NCBI RefSeq assembly: GCF_002799155.1
Contig: NZ_NERD01000002.1
Coordinates: forward strand, 2,480,001 to 2,544,000
Reading direction: 5' to 3'
Source: Stenotrophomonas maltophilia
GTDB taxonomy: Bacteria > Pseudomonadota > Gammaproteobacteria > Xanthomonadales > Xanthomonadaceae
DNA: 64,000 bases
How positions within the stretch are numbered: position 1 is the stretch's first letter; each line of letters begins with the position of its first letter. The translations under genes and the position numbers were made by a program. The notes beneath the pieces were generated by a model. That model did not search any database. It was given only the letters and a program-made list of their open reading frames with translations, and had not been told where the DNA came from. This document shows positions 31,036 through 40,366 of this stretch, in pieces.

Positions 31036-31472
31036 GCCGGACTTCCCACTCCGCACACCTGCGTGACGGCAGCATCCAGGACGCCGATGCCTTGATTGCG
31101 CTCGACAGCGTGGCGGCCAACGATCCAGGCCGGGCCCTGCAGATCGGCGACTGGCTGGCACGCGGCGGCGTGCAGGTTGCCGAGCAGAACGGCAGGGCCG
31201 TCGGCTACCTGGTCATTCATCACCACTTCTTCGGCGAATCCTTCGTCGAAATGCTGATGGTGGCGCACGCACAGCGCGGCCAGGGCATCGGTACCGCACT
31301 GCTGCGCCAGGCCATCGCACTGCACGGCCGGCGCAAACTGTTCACCTCGACCAATGCCTCAAACATCGGCATGCAGCGCCTGCTCGCTGCGTCGGGATTC
31401 ATCGACAGCGGCATCGTGCATGGATTGGACGAAGGCGACCCGGAGCTGATCTACCGCTTCGCGGGTGCATGA
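31032..31472 (+). CDS. GNAT-family N-acetyltransferase
   Basis: 146 aa, single GNAT domain. Motif A for acetyl-CoA binding is RGQGIGTALLRQAI, preceded by the strand VEMLMVAHAQ. The C-terminal part has TNASNIGMQRLLAASGF, also typical. It transfers an acetyl group to an unknown amine. The start overlaps the upstream membrane protein by 4 nt. Convergent with tRNA-Pro, with a terminator in between. Confidence 0.9.
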   Translation: MSRTSHSAHLRDGSIQDADALIALDSVAANDPGRALQIGDWLARGGVQVAEQNGRAVGYLVIHHHFFGESFVEMLMVAHAQRGQGIGTALLRQAIALHGRRKLFTSTNASNIGMQRLLAASGFIDSGIVHGLDEGDPELIYRFAGA

Positions 31473-31492
31473 TCGGCCTCTGCCGCACGCAC

Positions 31493-31520
31493 AAAAAAGC
31501 CCACGCATCGCTGCGCAGGC
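31493..31520 (-). terminator. Terminator of tRNA-Pro
   Basis: On the minus strand a GCC-TGCG / CGCA-GGC stem with a 2-nt internal mismatch and TCGC-type loop ends in six U residues (31498-31493). Confidence 0.6.
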
Positions 31521-31537
31521 TTCTTGATTCATCACAG

Positions 31538-31614
31538 TGGTCGGGACGGCCGGATTCGAACCGACGACCCTCTGCCCCCCAGGCAGATGCGCTACCAGGC
31601 TGCGCTACGCCCCG
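31538..31614 (-). tRNA. tRNA-Pro (anticodon GGG)
   Basis: 77 nt with CCA. Acceptor CGGGGCG pairs with CGTCCCG (one G-U). The anticodon stem TCTGC/GCAGA closes loop CTGGGGG, giving GGG for CCC codons. The T-arm has TTCGAAT. Confidence 0.96.
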
Positions 31615-31630
31615 ACTGATGCTGCGATGT

Positions 31631-31660
31631 GCCCGCCAGTGCGGCGGGCCGTGAAGTATA
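31631..31660 (-). promoter_or_regulatory. -10 box and leader hairpin of tRNA-Pro
   Basis: TATACT (minus strand, 31660-31655) is a good -10; the -35 is weak. Between it and the tRNA lies a perfect 7-bp hairpin, GCCCGCC-AGTGC-GGCGGGC at 31631-31649, which could also be the 3' hairpin of the upstream MerR gene. Confidence 0.4.
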
Positions 31661-31682
31661 GCGGATTATGATGGAAATGGGA

Positions 31683-32039
31683 TCAGCGACGCAGCAACTG
31701 CAGCACTTCTTCCAGCTCCATGCGCACCTGCTTGATGATCTGGTTGCTCAGCGCCGATTCCTCGCGGGCATCGGGACCGTCCAGACGCAGGCGTGCACCA
31801 CCGATGGTGTAGCCCTGTTCGTACAGCAGGCTGCGGATCTGCCGCACCATCAGCACGTCATGGCGCTGGTAATAGCGGCGGTTGCCTCGGCGCTTGGCCG
31901 GCTCAAGGCTGGGAAACTCGGTTTCCCAGTAGCGCAGGACGTGCGGCTTGACGTCGCACAGCTCGCTGACCTCACCGATGGTGAAGTAGCGCTTGGCCGG
32001 GATCGGCGGTAGTTCGCGGTTACTGCCCGGATCCAGCAT
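31683..32039 (-). CDS. MerR-family regulator downstream of ihfA
   Basis: 118 aa. It has an N-terminal MerR helix-turn-helix: [25 protein letters not shown], wing [13 protein letters not shown]. The C-terminus is a short helical dimerisation region without cysteine ligands. This MerR-ihfA pairing is widely conserved in Gammaproteobacteria, but the target is unknown to me. Its start lies 20 bp inside ihfA, so it is the last gene of the thrS-pheST operon and coupled to ihfA. Confidence 0.9.
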   Translation of the reverse strand: MLDPGSNRELPPIPAKRYFTIGEVSELCDVKPHVLRYWETEFPSLEPAKRRGNRRYYQRHDVLMVRQIRSLLYEQGYTIGGARLRLDGPDAREESALSNQIIKQVRMELEEVLQLLRR

Positions 32040-32319
32040 AAGCTTCCACCCTCTCCTTGAGCTTCTGGCCCGGACGGAAGGTGACCACCGTACGGGCGGA
32101 AATCGGAATTTCCTCGCCGGTCTTGGGGTTGCGACCCGGGCGCTGGTTCTTGCGCCGCAGATCGAAATTACCGAAGCCCGACAGCTTCACCTGACGTCCC
32201 TGTTCCAATGCTTCACGCAGCACATCGAAAAACGCGTCGACGAATTCCTTGGCTTCCCGCTTGTTCAGACCGACTTCGTCGAACAGCTTTTCCGCCATCT
32301 CCGCCTTGGTCAATGCCAT
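32020..32319 (-). CDS. ihfA: Integration host factor subunit alpha
   Basis: 99 aa. It starts [28 protein letters not shown], and has [27 protein letters not shown], with the proline-tipped DNA-intercalating beta arm. It forms a heterodimer with IhfB that bends DNA at specific sites. Placement after pheT is the classical location in E. coli as well. Length and motifs are complete. Confidence 0.97.
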   Translation of the reverse strand: MALTKAEMAEKLFDEVGLNKREAKEFVDAFFDVLREALEQGRQVKLSGFGNFDLRRKNQRPGRNPKTGEEIPISARTVVTFRPGQKLKERVEAYAGSGQ

Positions 32320-32346
32320 TGCCTGCTACCCCCGAGTGCTGCCCGC

Positions 32347-34728
32347 TCAGCCGCGGATCCGGGCGTGGTGTTCACGCTCGATGGCAGTGACCGCCTCGGC
32401 CACCACCGCATCCACGTCGCGGTCCGTCAGAGTGCGCGACTTGTCCTGCAAAATCAAGCCCATAGCGAGACTCTTGAATCCCGGCTCGACGCCCTGGCCG
32501 ACATAGCGGTCGAACAGGTTCAGGTCGCGCAGCAGCGGGCCAGCGGCCTGGCGGACGGTGGCCGCCAGATCGGTCCAGGCCACCTGTTCAGGCACAAGGA
32601 ACGCCAGGTCGCGGCGCACCGCCGGGAAGCGCGACAGTTCGCCGGCACGCGGCAGGCGGCGGGCGGTCAGCGGCTCCAGGTCCAGCTCGAAGGCATAGAC
32701 GTCGGCTTCGATCTCCATCGCCTTGGCCAGGCGCGGGTGGACCTGGCCGATCCAGCCGATCGCCACGCCATCACGGAGCACCTCAGCCGAACGCGCCGGG
32801 TGGCCGTAGGCGCGGGCGGACGGACGGAACTCCAGCTGCGCGCCACTGGCGGCCGCCAGCGATTCCAGGTCGCCCTTCAGGTCATGGAAATCGACCTTGC
32901 GGGCCGGCAGGCCCCACTGCACCGCCTGCGCGTCACCGCAGACCGCAGCGGCCACGCGCGGGGTTTCCAGCGGTGCAGGTTGACCTTCACCGGCCTGCTG
33001 GGCGAACACGCGGCCGATCTCGAACAGGCGCACGCGGCCCAACTGGCGGGCAGCGTTACGGCCCAGCGTGGCGACCAGGCCGGGCAGCAACGACGGGCGC
33101 ATCACGGCCAGTTCGGCCGACAGCGGATTGGCCAGCGGCACCAGGCCGTCGCGCAGCTGCCACTGGGTCAGCAGCGCATCGTCGACGAAAGCGAAATTGA
33201 CGGTTTCCTGCTGGTCACGGGCAATCAACTGGCGACGCACGCTCAGCGCGTCCAGTTGGGTCTCGCTCGGCATCGCCACCCGCGAGGCGCCGCCCGGCAG
33301 CGTGGTCGGGATCTGCTCGTAACCGTGGATGCGGGCCAACTCTTCGATCAGGTCTTCTTCGATGGCGATGTCGAAGCGGCGGCTTGGCGCGGCCACCTGC
33401 CAGCCATCGGCGGTGGCAACCACCTCCATGCCCAGCGCGCGCAGGATGCGCTCGACTTCCGCATCTTCGATGGTGATGCCGAGCACGCGAGTGATGCGGG
33501 CGCGGCGCAGCACGATGGTTGCCGGCTGCGGCAGATCGGCATCACGCACCGCCTCGGTGACCGGCGCCGGGGTACCCCCGGCCAGGTCCAGCACCAGGCG
33601 GGTGGCGTACTCGATCGCGATGCGCGGCAACGCCGGGTCGACACCACGCTCGAAGCGGTGGCCGGCATCGGTGTGCAGGCCCAGCTTGCGGCCACGGCCC
33701 ATGATCGCGGCGGGCGCGAAATGCGCAGCCTCCAGGAACACGGCAGTGGTGGCGTCGGTGACGCGGGTATCGAAGCCCCCCATCAGGCCGGCCAGGCCGA
33801 CCGCGCGATCGGCGTCGGTAACCACCAGGAAGCTGTCGTCCAGCGCGGCATCACGGCCATCCAGCAGCTTGAGGCTTTCACCGGCGCGCGAACGGCGCAC
33901 GGCGATGCTGCCCTGCAGGGTGCCGAGGTCGTAGGCATGCATCGGCTGGCCGAGCTCGAGCATCACGTACTGGGTGATGTCGACCAGCAGCGAGACCGGG
34001 CGCACGCCACTGCGGCGCAGACGCTCGGCCATCCACAACGGCGTCTTGGCAGCGGCGTTGACGCCTTCGATGACACGCCCCAGGTAACGCGGCGCTTCGG
34101 CGCCGGCGTCGAGCTGGATGCTCAGCTCACGACTGCCGACCGCCGGGATGGCGTCGGCGGCGAAGTCCAGCACTTCGCTGCGGGTCGCAGCGGCGACGTC
34201 GTAGGCGATGCCGCGCAGGCTGAAACAATCGGCGCGGTTCGGGGTCAGCTTGATCTCGATGCTGGCGTCCGGCAGGCCCAGATAGTCGACCAGGGCCTGG
34301 CCGACGGGGGCGTCATCCGGCAGTTCCAGCAGGCCGGACGCATCGTTGTCCAGGCCCAGCTCCTTGGCCGAGCACAGCATGCCGTTGGACTCGACGCCGC
34401 GCAGCTTGGCCGGCTTGATCTTCAGCTCGCCGATCTGCGCACCGACCATGGCCAGCGGCGCGACCAGGCCCGGGCGCGCGTTCGGCGCACCGCAGACGAT
34501 CTGCAGCAGCTCGCCCTGCCCGGCATCGACCTTGCACACCTGCAGGCGGTCGGCTTCAGGATGGCGCACCGCTTCGACGATGCGTGCCACGACCACTTGA
34601 TCGAGGCCCTCGCCCAGCGCGGTCACGTCTTCCACTTCCAGGCCGATGGCGGTCAGCACCGCACTCAGTTCATCGCGCGAAGCGCTGGTCGGGACGTGGC
34701 TGCGCAGCCAGTTTTCGGAGAATTTCAT
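32347..34728 (-). CDS. pheT: Phenylalanine-tRNA ligase beta subunit
   Basis: 793 aa, typical bacterial PheT. The N-terminal tRNA-binding (EMAP/OB) domain spans about residues 40-150 (VVVARIVEAVRHPEADRLQVCKV). B3/B4 editing and B5 domains follow, and the C-terminal ferredoxin-like anticodon-binding domain ends RDVDAVVAEAVTAIEREHHARIRG, here overlapping segments. It pairs with PheS as an alpha2-beta2 enzyme. ATG 34728 begins MKFSENWLRSHV, the standard start. The gap to pheS is 123 bp, and ihfA follows after 27 bp. Confidence 0.97.
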   Translation of the reverse strand: MKFSENWLRSHVPTSASRDELSAVLTAIGLEVEDVTALGEGLDQVVVARIVEAVRHPEADRLQVCKVDAGQGELLQIVCGAPNARPGLVAPLAMVGAQIGELKIKPAKLRGVESNGMLCSAKELGLDNDASGLLELPDDAPVGQALVDYLGLPDASIEIKLTPNRADCFSLRGIAYDVAAATRSEVLDFAADAIPAVGSRELSIQLDAGAEAPRYLGRVIEGVNAAAKTPLWMAERLRRSGVRPVSLLVDITQYVMLELGQPMHAYDLGTLQGSIAVRRSRAGESLKLLDGRDAALDDSFLVVTDADRAVGLAGLMGGFDTRVTDATTAVFLEAAHFAPAAIMGRGRKLGLHTDAGHRFERGVDPALPRIAIEYATRLVLDLAGGTPAPVTEAVRDADLPQPATIVLRRARITRVLGITIEDAEVERILRALGMEVVATADGWQVAAPSRRFDIAIEEDLIEELARIHGYEQIPTTLPGGASRVAMPSETQLDALSVRRQLIARDQQETVNFAFVDDALLTQWQLRDGLVPLANPLSAELAVMRPSLLPGLVATLGRNAARQLGRVRLFEIGRVFAQQAGEGQPAPLETPRVAAAVCGDAQAVQWGLPARKVDFHDLKGDLESLAAASGAQLEFRPSARAYGHPARSAEVLRDGVAIGWIGQVHPRLAKAMEIEADVYAFELDLEPLTARRLPRAGELSRFPAVRRDLAFLVPEQVAWTDLAATVRQAAGPLLRDLNLFDRYVGQGVEPGFKSLAMGLILQDKSRTLTDRDVDAVVAEAVTAIEREHHARIRG

Positions 34729-34851
34729 GGTGTCACCCTGGTGGGAGGCGTGCCTCCCGTTGCGGTTTTTTTGTGGTCGCCCAGCGCATGCGCAAGGAGG
34801 CGTCCATCCAGAAAGGCAGCCGAGCAGGGCTCGGCGCTGCACGGTTGCGGC

Positions 34852-36021
<1,170 letters not shown>

Positions 36022-36040
36022 TTACGGCATCGGGAAGGAC

Positions 36041-36400
36041 TTATGCCGCCAGCGCGCCCTTGGCCTTTTCAGCCAGCGCGGCAAAACCGGCTGCGTCGTG
36101 CACGGCGATGTCAGCCAGGACCTTGCGATCCAGGGTGATGCCGGCCTTCAGCAGGCCGTTCATGAAGCGGCTGTAGCTCAGGCCGTTGATGCGGGCAGCC
36201 GCATTGATACGGGTGATCCACAGCGAACGGAAGTTGCGCTTCTTCTGCTTACGGCCGATGTAGGCGTACTGCTGTGCCTTGATGACCGCCTGCTTGGCGA
36301 CGCGGAAGACCTTGCGACGGGCATTGTAATAGCCCTTGGCGAGATCCAGGATTTTCTTGTGGCGGCGACGCGCCTGTACGCCACGCTTAACTCGTGCCAT
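36041..36400 (-). CDS. rplT: 50S ribosomal protein L20
   Basis: 119 aa, complete. It starts [29 protein letters not shown] and contains [20 protein letters not shown]; these are hallmark L20 stretches. Binds 23S rRNA early in 50S assembly and in E. coli represses rpmI-rplT translation. It follows rpmI by 11 bp, as in the standard infC-rpmI-rplT order. Confidence 0.98.
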   Translation of the reverse strand: MARVKRGVQARRRHKKILDLAKGYYNARRKVFRVAKQAVIKAQQYAYIGRKQKKRNFRSLWITRINAAARINGLSYSRFMNGLLKAGITLDRKVLADIAVHDAAGFAALAEKAKGALAA

Positions 36401-36411
36401 TTTTCAGTTCC

Positions 36412-36609
36412 TCAGAGGTAAGGGAGCATGCGGTCCAGACGGCCTGCGTCTTCTGCACGGACATGGCCCGTCTGACGCAGATTACGCTTACGCTTGGTCG
36501 CTTTCTTCGTGAGGATGTGGCTACGGTTGGCGTGGCCGCACTTGTACTTGCCCGAGGCGGTCTTGCGGAAACGCTTGGCCGCTGCCCGGTTGGTCTTGAT
36601 CTTGGGCAT
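36412..36609 (-). CDS. rpmI: 50S ribosomal protein L35
   Basis: 65 aa, full length. It starts [21 protein letters not shown] and ends [10 protein letters not shown], very basic. Located between infC and rplT. The 265-nt gap upstream is long enough to hold an L20-responsive leader, as known in E. coli. ATG 36609. Confidence 0.97.
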   Translation of the reverse strand: MPKIKTNRAAAKRFRKTASGKYKCGHANRSHILTKKATKRKRNLRQTGHVRAEDAGRLDRMLPYL

Positions 36610-36802
36610 TGCAATGTCCTTGATGGGATATGACCCTGGTTTCTGACTGATCTGGCGGCGGCCTGGGCCGCTCTTTCCATCCTGCCATGATCGGCGTACG
36701 ACCCGTCCTGGGTGGGTCGAGCCGGGCATGATACAGGCAAAACCACCCTGCCACCAGCCCCTGCAACCCTTTACCGGCAGTTCACCGGCATCCTGCAAAA
36801 GC

Positions 36803-36827
36803 AAAGGGACGCCAACGGCGCCCCTTT
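36803..36827 (-). terminator. Hairpin between infC and rpmI
   Basis: AAAGGGGCGCC and GGCGTCCCTTT (minus strand) pair over 11 positions with one G-U around GTT, followed by GCTTTT. It begins about 50 nt after the infC stop. Could be a partial terminator or part of an L20-binding leader for rpmI-rplT. Confidence 0.6.
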
Positions 36828-36874
36828 ACCCTGAACCATTCAGCCAGGCGCCCTGAAAGGCGGCCCGTCAGGCC

Positions 36875-37402
36875 TCAGGTCTTCTTCTTCGGCGCGATCA
36901 TCATGACCATCTGACGCCCTTCCAGGCGCGGACGGGATTCAATGACGATGTCCTCGCCCAGATCGGTCTCGATCCGATTGGCCATTTCGCGACCCAGTTC
37001 CTGGTGGCTCATTTCACGGCCACGGAAACGGATGTTGACCTTGATCTTGTCACCATCTTCAAGGAACCCGCGCATCTTGCGCAGCTTGATCTGGTAGTCG
37101 CCCTCGTCCGTGACCGGACGGAACTTCACTTCCTTGATCTCGACCTGCTTGGTCTTCTTCTTGGCCTCGCTGGCCTTCTTCTGCGCTTCGAACTTGAACT
37201 TGCCGAAGTCCATGATCTTGCAGACCGGCGGATCGGCCTGCGGCTGGATTTCGACCAGGTCCAGGCCTTCATCTTCGGCCATGGACAGCGCTTCGTCGCG
37301 CGACAACACGCCGATCATTTCACCGTCACTGCCGATCACGCGGACGCGCGGCACACGGATTTCCTGATTCTTGCGGTTCTGTTTGTTGTCAGGGGTGCTG
37401 AT
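36875..37402 (-). CDS. infC: Translation initiation factor IF-3 (start codon probably AUC)
   Basis: 175 aa if it starts at ATC 37402. Both IF-3 domains are complete: RVPRVRVIG...[33 protein letters not shown] (here consecutive segments), a Lys-rich linker ([21 protein letters not shown]) and a C-domain ending [11 protein letters not shown]. No ATG or GTG lies near the expected N-terminus. GGGAG at 37415-37411 is 8 nt upstream of ATC, ideal spacing; the in-frame TTG at 37417 overlaps that ribosome site and has none of its own. IF-3 genes of enteric bacteria start with AUU so that IF-3 can repress itself, and AUC is an analogous codon. Confidence 0.93.
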   Translation of the reverse strand: MSTPDNKQNRKNQEIRVPRVRVIGSDGEMIGVLSRDEALSMAEDEGLDLVEIQPQADPPVCKIMDFGKFKFEAQKKASEAKKKTKQVEIKEVKFRPVTDEGDYQIKLRKMRGFLEDGDKIKVNIRFRGREMSHQELGREMANRIETDLGEDIVIESRPRLEGRQMVMMIAPKKKT

Positions 37403-37427
37403 ATTACGTTCTCCCAAGGGTATCGAA

Positions 37428-37457
37428 CCGGTCCGGGTGCCTGTGCCCCCGGACCGG
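37428..37457 (-). promoter_or_regulatory. Hairpin in the infC leader
   Basis: CCGGTCCGGG and CCCGGACCGG form a perfect 10-bp stem with a 10-nt loop, between the thrS stop and the infC ribosome site. It ends 12 nt before GGGAG. Could modulate infC translation or protect mRNA ends. Confidence 0.5.
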
Positions 37458-37465
37458 ACCTTTGC

Positions 37466-39367
37466 TTACGCGCCCTCGGCGTGGAGCCGCTCGATGAAGG
37501 CCTGCAGGCTCATGCTGCCCAGGTCTTCGCCAGAACGCGTACGCACCGCCACAGCCCCATTTTCCTTCTCGCGGTCACCAATGACCAGCAGGTAGGGCAC
37601 GCGCTGCAACGTATGCTCGCGGATTTTATAGCCGATCTTCTCGTTACGCAAATCCGAGCTGACGCGGAAGCCTTGCTCCGCAAGGGTTTTGGTCACGCCC
37701 GAGACGTAGTCGGCCTGGGCGTCGGTGATGTTGGCCACCACCACCTGGGTCGGCGCCAGCCAGGCCGGGAACTGGCCGGCATGGTGCTCGATCAGGATGC
37801 CCAGGAAGCGCTCCATCGAGCCGACGATGGCGCGGTGCAGCATGACCGGGTGCTTCTTCTGGCTGTTCTCGTCCACGTACTCGGCGCCGAGGCGGCCCGG
37901 CATCATGAAGTCGACCTGCATGGTGCCCAGCTGCCAGGTACGGCCGATCGCGTCCTTCAGGTGGTACTCGATCTTTGGGCCGTAGAACGCACCCTCGCCC
38001 GGCAGCTCCTGCCATTCCACGCCGCAGCTGGACAACGCCGAGCGCAGCGCGCCTTCGGCCTTGTCCCAGGTGGCGTCATCGCCGAGCCGCGATTCCGGAC
38101 GCAGCGCGATCTTGATCTGGATCTCGTCGAAGCCGAAGTGCTGGTAGACCGCCAGCGCCTGCTGGTGGAACGCGGTCACTTCCGACTCGATCTGGCTCTC
38201 GGTGCAGAACACATGGCCGTCGTCCTGGGTGAAACCGCGCACGCGCAGGATGCCGTGCAGTGCGCCGGACGGCTCGTTGCGGTGGCAGGAACCGAACTCA
38301 CCGTAGCGGATCGGCAGGTCGCGATAGCTGTGCAGGCCCTGGTTGAACACCTGCACATGGCCCGGGCAGTTCATCGGCTTGACCGCGTAGGTGCGCTTCT
38401 CCGACTCGGTGAAGAACATGTTGTCCTGGTAGTTGTCCCAGTGGCCGGACTTCTTCCACAGGCTCACGTCCAGGATCTGCGGGCAGCGCACTTCGCCGTA
38501 GCCGCTGCTGCGGTAGACCTTGCGCATGTACTGCTCGACCACCTGCCACAGTGCCCAGCCCTTGGGGTGCCAGAACACCAGGCCCGGCGCCTCTTCCTGC
38601 AGGTGGAACAGGTCCTGCTGCTTGCCGATGCGGCGGTGATCGCGCATTTCAGCTTCTTCGATGCGCTTGATGTACGCCTCGAGCTGCTTCTTGTCAGCCC
38701 AGGCGGTGCCGTAGATGCGCTGCAGCTGCTCGTTCTGCGCGTCGCCGCGCCAGTACGCGCCGGAAATGCGGGTCAGCTTGAAGGCCTTCAGGAAGCGCGT
38801 GTTCGGCACGTGCGGGCCGCGGCACATGTCCACGTATTCCTGGTGGTAGTACATGCCCATCGCCTGGATGTCGTCGGACATGTCCTCGATCAGGCGCAGC
38901 TTGTAGTCCTCGCCACGGGCCTTGAAGATCTCGATCACTTCGGCGCGCGGCGTCACCTTCTTGATGACGTCGTAGTCCTGGGCGATCAGCTCGCCCATGC
39001 GCTTCTCGATCGCGGCCATGTCGTCCGGGGTGAACGGGCGCTCGGAGTAGATGTCGTAGTAGAAGCCCTCGGCAATGACCGGGCCGATCACCATCTTCAC
39101 GTCCGGGTACAGCTGCTTGACGGCGTGGCCGACCAGGTGGGCGCAGGAGTGGCGGATGATCTCCACGCCCTCCTCGTCCTTGGCGGTGATGATGCGCAGG
39201 CTGGCATCGTGGTCGATGACGTCGCTGGCATCGACCAGCACGCCATCGACCGAACCGGCGATGGTGGCCTTGGCCAGGCCGGCACCGATCGACTGGGCGA
39301 CGTCCATGACGCTGACAGGATTTTCGAATTCGCGGCGGCTGCCGTCGGGAAGAGTAATGTTGATCAT
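37466..39367 (-). CDS. thrS: Threonine-tRNA ligase
   Basis: 633 aa. It has an N-terminal TGS domain ([24 protein letters not shown]), an editing domain with [11 protein letters not shown] and [10 protein letters not shown], a class II core with zinc-binding residues (MNCPGH, then [10 protein letters not shown]) and a C-terminal anticodon-binding domain ([16 protein letters not shown]). Charges tRNA-Thr and removes Ser-tRNA-Thr. ATG 39367 is the family start. It is the first gene of the operon continuing into infC, and a putative Thr-codon attenuator precedes it. Confidence 0.98.
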   Translation of the reverse strand: MINITLPDGSRREFENPVSVMDVAQSIGAGLAKATIAGSVDGVLVDASDVIDHDASLRIITAKDEEGVEIIRHSCAHLVGHAVKQLYPDVKMVIGPVIAEGFYYDIYSERPFTPDDMAAIEKRMGELIAQDYDVIKKVTPRAEVIEIFKARGEDYKLRLIEDMSDDIQAMGMYYHQEYVDMCRGPHVPNTRFLKAFKLTRISGAYWRGDAQNEQLQRIYGTAWADKKQLEAYIKRIEEAEMRDHRRIGKQQDLFHLQEEAPGLVFWHPKGWALWQVVEQYMRKVYRSSGYGEVRCPQILDVSLWKKSGHWDNYQDNMFFTESEKRTYAVKPMNCPGHVQVFNQGLHSYRDLPIRYGEFGSCHRNEPSGALHGILRVRGFTQDDGHVFCTESQIESEVTAFHQQALAVYQHFGFDEIQIKIALRPESRLGDDATWDKAEGALRSALSSCGVEWQELPGEGAFYGPKIEYHLKDAIGRTWQLGTMQVDFMMPGRLGAEYVDENSQKKHPVMLHRAIVGSMERFLGILIEHHAGQFPAWLAPTQVVVANITDAQADYVSGVTKTLAEQGFRVSSDLRNEKIGYKIREHTLQRVPYLLVIGDREKENGAVAVRTRSGEDLGSMSLQAFIERLHAEGA

Positions 39368-39434
39368 CGCAGTGGCTTCGTGCGGGGCCCGCCGAGCGGG
39401 CCGGAAAGCGTTCCCGGGGCTGTGCCCGGGCAAT

Positions 39435-39470
39435 AAAAAAGCGCCGCGAGGGCGCCTGGAACACAGGGCC
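39435..39470 (-). promoter_or_regulatory. Candidate thrS attenuator (terminator and antiterminator)
   Basis: Terminator: GCGCC (39455-39451), loop CTCGC, GGCGC (39445-39441), then six U at 39440-39435. Alternative stem: GGCCCTG (39470-39464) pairs with CAGG-C-GCC (39458-39451, one bulge) using the same GCGCC arm, so the two structures exclude each other. The group lies about 70-100 nt upstream of thrS. Confidence 0.5.
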
Positions 39471-39482
39471 TTCGGGGGCAGG

Positions 39483-39509
39483 TCAACAGTGGGCGGTGGT
39501 AGTGCTCAT
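39483..39509 (-). CDS. Putative Thr-codon leader peptide upstream of thrS
   Basis: ATG 39509 to TGA 39483 encodes MSTTTAHC, 8 residues with three consecutive threonine codons (ACT ACC ACC). It precedes the attenuator-type hairpins by 13 nt. Thr-rich leader peptides control the E. coli thr operon, but E. coli thrS itself is regulated by repression at its mRNA, so this would be a different arrangement. There is no strong ribosome site upstream of the ATG. Short length means chance cannot be excluded. Confidence 0.4.
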   Translation of the reverse strand: MSTTTAHC

Positions 39510-39796
39510 GTCGCACGCTCGGCCGGCGCTGGGCGCGGGCCACCTTGTTCCAGTCGGGGTTCTGCAATGATCTTAAACCAGCCCGGCGGAAAGCCCAAGG
39601 ACTACCGTACGGTCCGCTGAATGGGCCTCGCTGGCGGGGGGAAATTGCAATGATTACCATGTCGCCGCAGGTCGCCCCGTGCCAGCCTGCCCCGCTTCCC
39701 CCAGGACCCCGTGATGCGCCACCCGCTCCGACCGGCTCCCGCCGGCCCCGCCCGTGTCCCGCGTTCGCCGGCCCGCCGTCGCGCCGGCTGCCCGCG

Positions 39797-40093
39797 ATGA
39801 TCACCGTCGGCCTTTCCACGCTCGGCTTCTGCAGCCTGGGCATGCTGGCGGCGATGTTCTCGGCGCTGGCCTTCTATGCCGCCTCGCCTCACTGTCGCTG
39901 GCCGCGCCTGCGCCGCGCCGGCCGCCTTGGCCGCCAGATCGGCCTGGTCGCTGCCGCTGCCTCGCTGTGGCTGTGGATGGCCGAGCTCGGCTTCGCCGCT
40001 GGCCTGGTGGCAATGCTGTGCACCTGGATGCTGGCGGCGATGCTGCTGCCGGCGCTGGCCGCCTGGCATCGCCCGGGCACGGAGTCGCCCTGA
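39797..40093 (+). CDS. DUF3325-like membrane protein
   Basis: 98 aa with three hydrophobic segments: LGMLAAMFSALAFYAASPH, QIGLVAAAASLWLWMAELGF and MLCTWMLAAMLLPALAAW. The layout matches DUF3325 proteins found with PepSY/iron-uptake genes. An earlier in-frame ATG at 39650 has a GGGGGGAA ribosome site and would add 49 Pro/Arg-rich residues. A separate 28-codon frame there also ends in ATGA at 39797, so the exact start is open. TGATG coupling to the next gene shows it is part of the operon. Confidence 0.7.
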   Translation: MITVGLSTLGFCSLGMLAAMFSALAFYAASPHCRWPRLRRAGRLGRQIGLVAAAASLWLWMAELGFAAGLVAMLCTWMLAAMLLPALAAWHRPGTESP

Positions 40094-40356
40094 TGTGGCC
40101 GCGCGCCTTCGCCGGCATCGTGGCCGGCTTCTTCCTGGCCGCTGCCGCGACCGGACTTGTCACCTGGCTGCCGCCAGGCCCCTGGCAGAACGCGCTGGTG
40201 CCCAGCCTGATCACGTTCATCCCGCTGTGGATGCTGGCCGCCCTGTGGTCGTTCAGCTTCCGCAGCGCGCTGCGCGCCTGGGTGGCCCTGGCCGGCAGCG
40301 CTGCGGCCGGCTTCGCCGTACTGATGCTGCTGCGCCTGACCGGCGCGGTGCAATGA
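40093..40356 (+). CDS. DUF3649 small membrane protein
   Basis: 87 aa. Two to three helices: FAGIVAGFFLAAAATGLVTW, LVPSLITFIPLWMLAALWSF and AALRAWVALAG-type C-terminus. DUF3649 proteins are called iron-transport-associated because they lie beside PepSY proteins and TonB receptors. ATG 40093 shares its A with the stop of the upstream gene (TGATG). The PepSY gene starts 11 bp downstream. Confidence 0.8.
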   Translation: MWPRAFAGIVAGFFLAAAATGLVTWLPPGPWQNALVPSLITFIPLWMLAALWSFSFRSALRAWVALAGSAAAGFAVLMLLRLTGAVQ

Positions 40357-40366
40357 GACCCATGCC

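Noticed and set aside
37004..39436. Plus-strand frame of 810 codons opposite thrS and infC
   Set aside because: Shadow of two genes with complete, well-known motifs.
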